A stretch of DNA of 5,617 nucleotides, taken from positions 1-5,617 of the forward strand of contig CAYRMD010000162.1 of the NCBI GenBank assembly GCA_964425225.1, given 5' to 3'. The DNA is from BPJU01 sp964425225. Its GTDB lineage: Bacteria > Planctomycetota > Planctomycetia > Pirellulales > Pirellulaceae. This document shows, piece after piece, positions 1-5,617 of the stretch. The position numbers and the translations under genes were made by a program. The notes below the pieces were generated by a model, which was given only the letters and a program-made list of their open reading frames with translations, was not told the DNA's origin and did not search any database. Within the stretch, counting starts at the first letter, position 1. Every line of letters starts with the position of its first letter.

Positions 1-186
1 TTTAGCCTATTTGCACGAATCCACACGTAGACAGGTACCACGTCGAGTCTAACGCTGTTTCATCTAACGATTCGAGAAAAGGCGCACCCTGATGATAGTC
101 CGCCCTGTTACGAATCGGCGCCCCCTATCAGCACACACCGGTACGAAGCTGGGCAATTACATCTTCGATTGGGCCTGCCATGCGCT

Positions 187-231
187 GACGTTTCGAAAAT
201 AGCGAAAGTCACATTTGGAGCCTTTCCAAAT
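187..231. other. Two back-to-back stem-loops
   Basis: The first hairpin pairs GAC (187-189) plus TTTCG (191-195) with CGAAA (203-207) plus GTC (208-210). It has one bulged G at 190 and a 7-nt A-rich loop. Two bases later the second hairpin pairs ATTTGGA (213-219) with TCCAAAT (225-231), a perfect 7-bp stem with the loop GCCTT. Their adjacency suggests a folded transcript or a regulatory site. Neither is followed by a proper T-run, so a terminator role is unlikely. Function is unknown. Confidence 0.35.
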
Positions 232-265
232 TTATGTTTGGTGAAAACGGAGGCTCATTCGTAGT

Positions 266-283
266 GACCGCATTCATGCGGTC
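266..283. repeat. 18-bp palindrome, copy 1
   Basis: GACCGCATTCATGCGGTC is a perfect inverted repeat with 8-bp arms around the central dinucleotide TC. As RNA it would form a 7-bp stem with a UUCA tetraloop. As DNA it has the shape of a binding site for a dimeric regulator. It pairs with the second palindrome at 307-324: reading that one on the minus strand, the two share the GACC/GGTC ends and the ATTCAT core, and differ only at two symmetric positions on each arm. Centre-to-centre distance is 41 bp, about four helical turns. The sequence is direct evidence for the repeat; a role as operator or RNA element is inference. Confidence 0.6.
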
Positions 284-306
284 CTCTTACTTGTCTTACT
301 CTCCCA

Positions 307-324
307 GACCCGATGAATCGGGTC
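307..324. repeat. 18-bp palindrome, copy 2 (inverted core)
   Basis: GACCCGATGAATCGGGTC is a perfect inverted repeat with 8-bp arms around the central dinucleotide GA. The core ATGAAT is the reverse complement of the ATTCAT core in copy 1, and the outer four bases on each side are identical to copy 1. The arms read CG..CG where copy 1 has GC..GC, so symmetry is kept by paired changes. In RNA the tetraloop UGAA is complementary to UUCA of copy 1, so a kissing interaction is geometrically conceivable but unproven. Confidence 0.6.
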
Positions 325-694
325 AGTACAAACAAATAAACTGGAAAACTACACTGCCTTTTTCCCTTGCGCCTAGGCGGGAATCACCTGGGGCGCTGCC
401 GGTATTTTGGGACAGGCTATTAATAAAAAATACCTCCAGCCAACTTGCGACGAGCGGAGTCGCTGCGAGACTGGCGGGGATCGGGCGTGCACTTGCACCA
501 GCCGTGCGAGGATCCCGGCCAACGCCAAATGGTTGGTCCCTCTGCCGTAATGATGGCTGGAGGCAGAACGTTTTGTAGAGGTACGCTCCGGAATTGGACG
601 TCCTGCGGATTGTCCGATTCGGTCCGCACCGCGCGAATTATCGACCGTTTTGCTGTTTCGGCTTGAGTTGCTCCTGGTTAGCTTCTCAGGTCCG

Positions 695-727
695 AAAAAA
701 GCCTGCCGACTCGGCTCGGCAGGCTTT
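695..727 (-). terminator. Intrinsic terminator of the oxidoreductase gene
   Basis: A perfect 12-bp inverted repeat pairs AAAGCCTGCCGA (698-709) with TCGGCAGGCTTT (716-727) around a 6-nt loop. Read on the minus strand, the GC-rich stem runs directly into six T residues (the A-run at 695-700). This is a textbook Rho-independent terminator. It begins 46 nt after the stop codon of the minus-strand gene at 773-2113, which fixes its owner. On the plus strand only three T residues follow, so it would work poorly in that direction. Confidence 0.9.
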
Positions 728-772
728 CATCGTTCCTCTGCGGCATAAGCAAATTGCGCTTCAGGTGACAAA

Positions 773-2113
773 TTACAGAACCTTAGTCTTTCCAGGCATA
801 GCTATAGCGTAATACCCATCAGCATTGGGAAGCACCGGCGGGGCATCCTCGAAACTATGGTAGCTGTCGACATCGGCCAATTTCAGATCTGACTTGATGG
901 CGTCTTCCCATCGGATCTTTTGTCCGGAGTAGGTGGCCATGCGTCCGAGGATAGCCGTCATGGTGCTTAGAGCGCCGAATTCACCTTCATTTGGTCGATC
1001 GCCCCGGCGCAGCGCAGCAAACAGATCGTGGTGTTCTTGCTGGTGTCCGCCGCGAGAAGCATCGGTGCGCCAAATGAGTTCTCCCTTGGCGTTGTAAATC
1101 TTTCCGCCACTGATGTCGGCTTCCCCTTCCGTGCCGTGAGCGTGCTCGGACACACTGTTCCACGTATTAGGAATATGCCGGCATTGGCTATACATTTTCG
1201 ATCCGTCGGCGTATGTAAATTCCACGAAGTGATGATCGTAAATCTCGCCGTACTCCTTTCCTGTGCGGACCTGTCGGCCTCCCATACCGTTAGCTTCTAC
1301 CGGATAGCCATTCATCAACCAGTTAATGACATCCAAATTATGGATGTGTTGCTCGACGATATGATCGCCGCACAGCCAATTGAAGTAATACCAGTTACGC
1401 ATCTGGTATTCCATTTCCGTTTGATTCGGCTCACGAGGACGCACCCACACACCCGCACCGTTCCAATAGGCGCGTGTTAACAGAATGCGCCCAATGGCTC
1501 CTTCCTGCAGTTTGGCTATCGTTTCCATGTAGGCGCGCTCATGGCGCCGTTGGAGTCCCACAGCAACTGCCAAGCTCTTTTTCTTGGCTTCTTCGGTAGC
1601 TGCCAGGACTCGCCGCACGCCCGGGGCATCGACGGCCACGGGTTTCTCCATAAAAACATGTTTGCCCGCCCGAACCGCCGCCTCAAAATGTAGAGGCCGG
1701 AACCCAGGCGGCGTGGCTAAGATGACAAGGTCCACATCGGTTTGGAGCACGCCTTGGTAGGCATCAAAACCGACGAACTGGCGCTCCTTGGGCACGTCTA
1801 CCTTGTCCGGATGTTCGCTCTTGATAGATCGATACGAAGCTTGGACCCGGTCGGCGAACGCGTCGGCCATTGCAATCAGTTTTACTTCTCCGCCTGTGGT
1901 ATTCAAAGCCTGTACAGCCGCTCCTGTACCGCGTCCTCCGCATCCAATCAAACCGATCTTGATCGTATCGCTGCCGTAGGCATGAGCGGCCCGTGCAATA
2001 TTGAGCTCTCCAGCTACCGCACTGGCTACTGCGCCACTGGCAACGAGCAACGAGGAGTGTTTCATAAATTCCCGACGTGACGGCCGTTGAGCGCCCAGCT
2101 CTTGTCGTTGCAT
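773..2113 (-). CDS. Tat-exported Gfo/Idh/MocA family oxidoreductase
   Basis: The 446-residue protein is an NAD(P)-dependent oxidoreductase of the Gfo/Idh/MocA family, which typically acts on sugars, inositols or their derivatives. The exact substrate cannot be read from sequence. A twin-arginine signal (SRREFMK, residues 12-18) followed by an alanine-rich hydrophobic stretch to about residue 43 predicts folded export to the periplasm with cofactor bound. The Rossmann nucleotide-binding turn is GLIGCGGRGTG (54-64). The family EKP motif with its catalytic lysine is at 156-158. The GDHIVEQHIHNLDVINW segment (249-265) holds the H258/D261 pair expected at the active site. The C-terminal part, around 'NEGEFGALSTMTAILGRMATYSG' (375-397), matches the planctomycete subgroup. 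Length is normal and no residue is obviously missing. The ATG start has an AAGGAG sequence 8 nt upstream. The gene is monocistronic in the window, divergent from apbE, and ends at a strong terminator. Family assignment is very secure; substrate is unknown. Confidence 0.95.
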   Translation of the reverse strand: MQRQELGAQRPSRREFMKHSSLLVASGAVASAVAGELNIARAAHAYGSDTIKIGLIGCGGRGTGAAVQALNTTGGEVKLIAMADAFADRVQASYRSIKSEHPDKVDVPKERQFVGFDAYQGVLQTDVDLVILATPPGFRPLHFEAAVRAGKHVFMEKPVAVDAPGVRRVLAATEEAKKKSLAVAVGLQRRHERAYMETIAKLQEGAIGRILLTRAYWNGAGVWVRPREPNQTEMEYQMRNWYYFNWLCGDHIVEQHIHNLDVINWLMNGYPVEANGMGGRQVRTGKEYGEIYDHHFVEFTYADGSKMYSQCRHIPNTWNSVSEHAHGTEGEADISGGKIYNAKGELIWRTDASRGGHQQEHHDLFAALRRGDRPNEGEFGALSTMTAILGRMATYSGQKIRWEDAIKSDLKLADVDSYHSFEDAPPVLPNADGYYAIAMPGKTKVL

Positions 2114-2121
2114 AGATAATG

Positions 2122-2127
2122 CTCCTT
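2122..2127 (-). promoter_or_regulatory. Ribosome binding site of the oxidoreductase gene
   Basis: On the minus strand AAGGAG lies 8 nt before the ATG at 2113-2111. This good Shine-Dalgarno match supports that start, which also places the twin-arginine motif at the proper distance from the N-terminus. Confidence 0.75.
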
Positions 2128-2278
2128 TTCCTTACGGATAAAACCACGACTATCGACTTTGCCCGCCGAAACCCTGTGAGCGCTACTGAGCAACATGCTT
2201 CTCGCCGGGTTCGCCGCGCCCGATAATACCTGACAAAGGGTCGCCACCGAGCGGCATTCTCAGGAGCGACTCGATCTT
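2128..2278. promoter_or_regulatory. Divergent promoter region, elements unclear
   Basis: This short spacer must hold start signals for both the minus-strand oxidoreductase gene and the plus-strand apbE gene. The only AT-rich hexamer of note is GATAAT (2222-2227), one mismatch from the sigma70 -10 box on the plus strand. The same bases read TATTAT on the other strand. No convincing -35 box sits 16-18 bp away in either direction: the best plus-strand candidate is TTCTCG at 2199-2204. No clear operator palindrome was found. The region is assigned by position more than by motif. Confidence 0.3.
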
Positions 2279-2292
2279 AGGATAGCTTGGCG

Positions 2293-3342
2293 ATGAAGCG
2301 ATTGCAACAAACCTACTTAGCTTGGTCCCTGTTGGCGGTTTACTGGTCCGGCATGTGGATATCGAGTTGGGCCATTGCCGGGCAATCCCAGGAGCTTATT
2401 GAGCTAGCCGAAGTCCACATGGGTACCAAGATCCGTCTGCTGGCCTATGCAGCAGACAAGGAGAAGTTCCAACAGGCAGCCCAAGCGGCTTTCCAGCGTA
2501 TTGCGCAATTAGATAGCTCCTTTAGTGATTATCGCTCGGATAGCGAACTGATGCGATTGTGCGCATCGGCACCGCATCCAGAACCGGTTGCTGTCAGCCA
2601 AGACTTATGGGAGGTACTGCGGCTTTCGGTGCGAGTCAGCGAAGCGTCTGGCGGGGCGTTTGATGTGACGGTGGGAAATTTGACTCGCCTGTGGCGTCGT
2701 GCTCGGCGGCAACATGTGCCTCCTACCGATGCACAACTGCAAGCAGCTCGGGCGACGGTCGATTATCGGCAAATTGAATTAAGCGGCCCCCCTCCCAAAG
2801 TTAAACTCACACGGCCGGGAATTCGCATTGATTTAGGCGGGATTGCAAAGGGCTGTGTCGCTCAAGAAGCCCTCCAGGTGCTTGAACGTCACGGCTTTCG
2901 CTCAGCATTGGTCGACGCCGGCGGTGACCTCGTTGTCGGCGAGCCTCCTCCGGAAAGCCCCGGTTGGGCTGTTGCCGTCGCAGGCTTGCAGCGCGATGGT
3001 CCTCCACTGGAGCGTTTCCATGCATCGCGCTGTGCCATTGCCACCTCGGGAGATCTATGGCAGTTTTTCGAATTCAACGGCCGCCGCTATTCCCACATCC
3101 TCGACCCGCGCCGCGGTTGGGGAGTCGAGGGGCCGCGCAGTGTCACGGTAGTTGCCAGGAATGGAGCCTTGGCCGACGCTCTGGCCACGGCTATTTCGGT
3201 TCTGAAACCTGATGAGGGGCTTCGGTTGGCGGATCAGTTCCATGCAGCGGCGCTGTATGTCTATTCGGAAGCCGACCAAATACACACATTCCGCTCGCCC
3301 AATTTTCCAAATTTGCCGCCCCAAGGAAACGCAGATCGTTGA
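2293..3342 (+). CDS. apbE: ApbE family FAD:protein FMN transferase
   Basis: The 349-residue protein belongs to the ApbE flavin transferases. These use FAD and Mg2+ to attach FMN through a phosphoester bond to a Thr/Ser of periplasm-facing domains such as NqrB/NqrC, RnfD/RnfG and other FMN-binding proteins. The family blocks appear in order: MGTKIRLLAYA (43-53), LDSSFSDYRSDSELMRL (73-89), GGAFDVTVGNLTRLW (120-134), DLGGIAKG (180-187), DAGGDLVVG (208-216), ATSGD (250-254), HILDPRRG (268-275) and DALATA (295-300). The last contains the aspartate and threonine expected to bind metal. The N-terminus is hydrophobic (about residues 7-29), with a likely Sec cleavage after AIA (27-29). No lipobox cysteine follows, so this is not the usual lipoprotein form. 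I chose ATG 2293 over the in-frame TTG at 2287 because AGGA (2279-2282) is 10 nt from the ATG but only 4 nt from the TTG. No client protein is encoded in the window. A possible small ORF overlaps its stop codon. Confidence 0.95.
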   Translation: MKRLQQTYLAWSLLAVYWSGMWISSWAIAGQSQELIELAEVHMGTKIRLLAYAADKEKFQQAAQAAFQRIAQLDSSFSDYRSDSELMRLCASAPHPEPVAVSQDLWEVLRLSVRVSEASGGAFDVTVGNLTRLWRRARRQHVPPTDAQLQAARATVDYRQIELSGPPPKVKLTRPGIRIDLGGIAKGCVAQEALQVLERHGFRSALVDAGGDLVVGEPPPESPGWAVAVAGLQRDGPPLERFHASRCAIATSGDLWQFFEFNGRRYSHILDPRRGWGVEGPRSVTVVARNGALADALATAISVLKPDEGLRLADQFHAAALYVYSEADQIHTFRSPNFPNLPPQGNADR

Positions 3343-3488
3343 GGAAACCGCCGCTACAGCGCTTTTCCAACGACATGCTCGTTGTGGCCGTGCCAGGCAA
3401 GACGACGCCGCTCGATAAAGTCGAGCGTATACGTGACAGAGTTTTCTATCAGCTCGATCGCAAAAAGATGAGGCAAGCCGCGTGCTAA
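3339..3488 (+). CDS. Possible small protein overlapping the apbE stop
   Basis: An open frame of 49 codons starts at a TTG whose last two bases are the first two of the apbE stop codon (TTGA overlap), an arrangement typical of translational coupling. AAGGA (3323-3327) lies 11 nt upstream. A shorter version from ATG 3375 would give 37 residues but has no visible ribosome binding site. The C-terminal half (TPLDKVERIRDRVFYQLDRK, residues 24-43) is charged, helix-like and protein-like in composition, and third positions are GC-rich over the ATG-initiated part. There is no signal peptide, membrane segment or known family. A 7-bp hairpin, CGCTCGA (3409-3415) with TCGAGCG (3421-3427), lies inside the frame. 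The ORF could be a real small gene or a chance open frame in the apbE 3' region, and I cannot tell which from one sequence. Confidence 0.35.
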   Translation: MRKPPLQRFSNDMLVVAVPGKTTPLDKVERIRDRVFYQLDRKKMRQAAC

Positions 3489-3591
3489 ACTTTGCGCTTT
3501 GGCTAAGATGCACCAGCGGTACGTTAAAGACTGTTACTTCTGAATGGTGCGCTCGATGCACAAATAGCAGCAACTACCCGATTTCGGTGCG

Positions 3592-3619
3592 TTGCTATTG
3601 TCAAGTTAAGCAGTGTAAT
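3592..3619 (+). promoter_or_regulatory. Candidate sigma70-like promoter of the porin gene
   Basis: TTGCTA (3592-3597) and TGTAAT (3614-3619) are separated by 16 bp. They match the -35 and -10 consensus at 4/6 and 5/6 positions. Transcription would start near 3626 and leave an 80-nt leader before the porin ATG at 3707. Matches of this quality occur by chance, and planctomycete promoter rules are poorly known, so the call is weak. It does fit the need for a separate start after a 364-bp gap. Confidence 0.3.
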
Positions 3620-3690
3620 CGACAAACGTTCAGGAGAGGACCGGGCTAGTAAAGGCGGAGCTGGCGCCGTGTTCAGTTAACGGAAGTGAT

Positions 3691-3697
3691 AAAGGAG
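3691..3697 (+). promoter_or_regulatory. Ribosome binding site that sets the porin start
   Basis: AAAGGAG lies 9 nt before ATG 3707. An in-frame GTG at 3686 would extend the protein by seven residues, but this Shine-Dalgarno sequence would then sit inside the coding region. The ATG also gives a compact signal peptide, so it is preferred. Confidence 0.75.
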
Positions 3698-3706
3698 TGC
3701 ACCGCG

Positions 3707-5038
3707 ATGCTATGGTGGCTACGCCCCTTGGTCGCCTGTTTATTGCTAGGCGCGTCTTTGGTATGCTCTGCCGTGGCACAAAGCTTCCAAACCGTAAGTG
3801 ACGGCGATGAACGAACAGAGCCTGGGGTGCGTTATCAGACGACTTCTACGGCATCGGAAACGGATGACTGTTGCCTTGACGTCTCTGCGGATCATTGTGG
3901 CTGGGGCGACTGGCTGCGCCAGTCATGCGTTTTCGGTGATTACGCTCCTGGAGAAACCCCCGAACCGTGGGCGTTAATTGAGCAATTACCCGGGTTGAAA
4001 GATCGAGGTTATTCGATCGGTGGCTGGATTAGTGCCGGTTACCAAAATAAACCCGACGGTGCCTTTACCGGTAATGGTCCGTTCTTAGACGACCGCGAAT
4101 GGACCAGTTTCAATTTAAATCAAGGGTGGTTCTATGTGGCCAAGGCGGCTGACGCCAGTGCCTGCGGTTGGGATTGGGGGTTCCGTGTTGATCTAGTTTA
4201 CGGCGTAGACGGGAATGAAGGGCAATCTTTCGGGAACAATGCAGGGAGGTTTGACTTTTTGAACGGATGGGATCACGGAATCTACGAGTGGGCGATGCCA
4301 CAATTATACGCGGAAATTGCGTATGAAGATCTGAGCGTCAAAATCGGACACTTTTTTACGATCATCGGGTACGAAGTTATTCCACCGCTGGGCAACTTCT
4401 TCCTCAGTCGACAGATTACTTTCTACAACGCGGAACCCTTTACACACACAGGTGTCTTGGCTACCTACCAGTACAGTGATCGTGTGACACTTACCGGGGG
4501 GTGGGCGTTGGGATGGGATACGGGATTCGATCAACTGAGTCAGGGCAATCTGGTATTGAGCGCTCTGTCATGGACTATCAGTGACGAAGTAGTCTTGGCT
4601 CTCTACGGTGCCTATGGCAATGCTGGATGGCGCGGTAGCCAAACGGGCGTCACCGGAGCCGTTTTATCGCTTCAGTGGACCGAGCGATTCTCCACGGTAC
4701 ATCAATTTGATGTCCTGGGCACGAACAGCGGCACGGATTTTGTCGTTACCGGTGTCGCTGGCGACAGCATTGGGTTTATCCATTACGCCTTTTATCAATG
4801 GACAGACCGAGTCAAATCAGGTATTCGGCAGGAATGGTGGAAAGCCGACGGTGTGTCGTACTACACACTTACTGGCGGCTTTAATGTGCAAGCGACCCCC
4901 AATATCATGATTCGCCCGGAAGTCCGTTATCTTTGGTCGCCGGGAACCCCGGGAGGAGCTCCAGGATCGATCGCGGATAACATCGCCCGCATTTCTAAGG
5001 AAGCGGTTTTCGGTATCGATGTGACGTGGTTGTACTGA
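3707..5038 (+). CDS. OmpL-like (BBP2) outer-membrane beta-barrel porin
   Basis: The 443-residue protein is a putative outer-membrane porin of the OmpL-like BBP2 family common in planctomycetes. It begins with a Sec signal peptide: hydrophobic residues 7-23, with likely cleavage after SAVA at 24. Residues 25-100 form a polar N-terminal segment carrying four cysteines (C55, C56, C64, C74). From about 101 on, alternating aromatic/glycine beta-strands follow to the C-terminus. Family-typical stretches are GFRVDLVYGVDGN (158-170), MPQLYAEIAYEDLSVKIGHF (197-216) leading into FTIIGYEV, and EPFTHTGVLATY (243-254) followed by GWALGWDTGFD (265-275). The last residues are TWLY, matching the terminal aromatic signal used for outer-membrane barrel insertion. 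Length is within the family's usual 400-500 residues. The role is inferred as passive solute diffusion; the substrate is unknown. The gene stands alone in the window, after a 364-bp gap behind apbE, and no clear terminator hairpin follows it. Confidence 0.9.
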   Translation: MLWWLRPLVACLLLGASLVCSAVAQSFQTVSDGDERTEPGVRYQTTSTASETDDCCLDVSADHCGWGDWLRQSCVFGDYAPGETPEPWALIEQLPGLKDRGYSIGGWISAGYQNKPDGAFTGNGPFLDDREWTSFNLNQGWFYVAKAADASACGWDWGFRVDLVYGVDGNEGQSFGNNAGRFDFLNGWDHGIYEWAMPQLYAEIAYEDLSVKIGHFFTIIGYEVIPPLGNFFLSRQITFYNAEPFTHTGVLATYQYSDRVTLTGGWALGWDTGFDQLSQGNLVLSALSWTISDEVVLALYGAYGNAGWRGSQTGVTGAVLSLQWTERFSTVHQFDVLGTNSGTDFVVTGVAGDSIGFIHYAFYQWTDRVKSGIRQEWWKADGVSYYTLTGGFNVQATPNIMIRPEVRYLWSPGTPGGAPGSIADNIARISKEAVFGIDVTWLY

Positions 5039-5428
5039 GATCGCCGAGTCGCGGGTAGGGGTACTTTCTTTAAGCTCCGCATGGCTCGACGTAGGCGTGG
5101 CATTCGCAACGGGCGCCCACGCTGCGAGCGGTCGTCTTGACGCGCAGACTGCCCTGCCCTGGTTGGGTCCATTTTCAGCCACGTAATGCCACAGGCAAGC
5201 CATGCCGGTCAAATACAGTCTTGATCGTATGGCAAACGGACTGATCACAACTTGTGCTGTTCCGCTAGGCTCGAGGGAAAATTCGTGAACGCAACGGTTC
5301 CGCGGTATACGGGCTCAACAAAACTGAAACGAACAGGCGGACCGCATACCTGGAGCTCTATTTCGCCGTGCCATTGCATGCGCGGAGAATGGGTGCTTTG
5401 ATCCATCTGCTTTTGCCCATGGGGCGGG
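5039..5428. other. Gene-poor stretch downstream of the porin
   Basis: No confident gene is present. Open frames here are short and lack ribosome binding sites. The longest minus-strand frame outside the porin shadow (5245-5481, TTG start, 78 codons) resembles no family I know. The region directly after the porin stop has no hairpin with a T-run. GCGTGG and CCACGC around 5095-5125 could form a 6-bp stem with a long loop and no T-run, which is weak. No repeats, insertion-sequence ends or RNA genes were recognised. Confidence 0.45.
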
Positions 5429-5617
5429 CTAGCGCCAGGCGTCGAAAACCGCTGGATGGCCTCTGGTTGGCGTGTACACAAGGGCAGAGGAGACTAAGAC
5501 CCGATCAAACATTCCAAGTTCTCGTTCATCCTTGATGTGTGCTTCCGCGCCTTCGCGTTGAATTATGGAACGTCTGATCAACTGGCGGTAAACGAGCGTA
5601 TTGGCTCGATGGATAGT
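5429..5617 (-). CDS. Possible 3' end of an unknown minus-strand gene
   Basis: A minus-strand frame is open from the right edge for 62 codons and ends in TAG at 5431-5429. Its translation looks protein-like: LVYRQLIRRSIIQREGAEAH, then IKDERELGMFDRVLVSSALV, then a short tail ending in FDAWR. The middle is charged and helix-like. An open frame of this length arises by chance often enough (on the order of a few percent per frame) that the call is tentative. The opposite strand also has a shorter open frame here, without a start. No family is recognised. If real, the gene faces the porin gene (convergent), with about 390 bp between their stops. Confidence 0.35.
   Translation of the reverse strand, partial: TIHRANTLVYRQLIRRSIIQREGAEAHIKDERELGMFDRVLVSSALVYTPTRGHPAVFDAWR

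Larger units (their letters stand above)
1..692. other. Gene-poor region rich in stem-loops
   Basis: I see no recognisable protein gene here. The longest open frame (234-578, plus, 114 codons) has arginine/serine/proline-rich, family-less content, runs straight through two perfect palindromes and has no well-spaced ribosome binding site. Other open frames are shorter, overlap each other on both strands and resemble nothing known. Visible structure from left to right: CGATTCG (68-74) with CGAATCG (111-117); CGAAG (144-148) with CTTCG (163-167); tandem hairpins at 187-231; two 18-bp palindromes at 266-283 and 307-324; a 10-bp palindrome CGCCTAGGCG (370-379) flanked by TTCCC/GGGAA; GCGAC (447-451) with GTCGC (459-463); TCTGCC (541-546) with GGCAGA (562-567), followed by TTTT; and GCGGA (605-609) with TCCGC (623-627). 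Short stems of this kind can arise by chance. The palindrome pair is hard to explain that way. The region could be a structured RNA, an operator region for a gene to the left, or decayed sequence. No tRNA, rRNA, tmRNA or RNase P signature was seen. Confidence 0.5.

Noticed and set aside
2..52. Plus-strand frame open from the left edge for 16 codons
   Set aside because: It is too short to support the tail of an upstream gene, and no other evidence favours this frame.
541..574. Terminator-like hairpin TCTGCC/GGCAGA followed by TTTT
   Set aside because: The stem is only 6 bp with a 15-nt loop, and three bases separate the stem from the short T-run. There is no gene upstream for it to terminate.
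234..578. 114-codon plus-strand open frame with ATG start
   Set aside because: Content matches no family, it reads through both perfect palindromes, and the nearest GGAG is about 13 nt upstream and lies in a hairpin. Overlapping frames on the other strand are equally unconvincing.
594..812. 72-codon plus-strand open frame
   Set aside because: It runs through the strong terminator at 695-727 and into the 3' end of the oxidoreductase gene on the opposite strand, so it is a chance frame.
1028..1480. 150-codon plus-strand open frame
   Set aside because: It lies entirely antisense to the oxidoreductase gene, whose reading frame is supported by clear motifs; this is a shadow frame.
3055..3573. 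172-codon minus-strand open frame
   Set aside because: Most of it is antisense to apbE, including the ATSG, HILDP and DALATA blocks. There is no family resemblance.
4736..4759. Possible flavinylation site in the porin (D344-F-V-V-T-G-V-A)
   Set aside because: The ApbE acceptor motif needs two residues between Asp and Thr/Ser and an Ala after the Gly. Here there are three residues and a Val, and the segment looks like a barrel strand.
5175..5264. Minus-strand peptide with a heme-like CDQSVCH motif
   Set aside because: The frame is only about 29 codons between stops, has no start, and CX4CH is not the standard heme c motif. This is probably coincidence.
1..5617. CRISPR array, insertion sequence, tRNA or rRNA genes
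   Set aside because: No regularly spaced repeats, transposase-like frame with terminal inverted repeats, cloverleaf with the TTC-A-A-type T-loop, or rRNA signature was seen by eye on either strand.

Overview
The window looks like chromosomal DNA from a planctomycete, most likely the Pirellulales/Thermogutta side of the phylum. Two proteins point there. One is a Tat-exported Gfo/Idh/MocA oxidoreductase of the type planctomycetes carry in many copies. The other is an outer-membrane beta-barrel of the OmpL-like (BBP2) porin family with the characteristic stretch around 'KIGHFFTIIGYEV' and 'EPFTHTGVLATY'. Base composition is moderate, and gene spacing is loose with long intergenic stretches. This placement comes from recalled family knowledge, not from a search.

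Layout. Positions 1-692 hold no gene I can defend, but they contain several stem-loops and two striking 18-bp palindromes (266-283 and 307-324). A strong intrinsic terminator (695-727) closes a minus-strand oxidoreductase gene (773-2113). A 179-bp divergent intergenic region separates it from a plus-strand apbE gene (2293-3342) for an exported FAD:protein FMN transferase. A possible 49-codon small gene (3339-3488) overlaps the apbE stop codon. A leader region with a weak sigma70-like promoter and a good ribosome binding site then precedes the porin gene (3707-5038). Positions 5039-5428 are gene-poor. The right edge (5429-5617) carries what may be the 3' end of a minus-strand gene entering from outside.

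How the genes relate. All three confident proteins have export signals: Tat for the oxidoreductase, Sec for ApbE and the porin. They therefore act in the periplasm or outer membrane. ApbE attaches FMN covalently to periplasm-facing domains of redox proteins, but no protein in the window carries a recognisable target motif, so its client lies elsewhere. Nothing links the oxidoreductase to ApbE beyond divergent adjacency. The 364-bp gap with its own promoter-like signal suggests the porin can be transcribed separately from apbE.

I found no convincing evidence of a wholly new system. The most unusual sequence is the pair of 18-bp palindromes with reverse-complementary cores and jointly changed arms. 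The next is the small ORF at the apbE stop.
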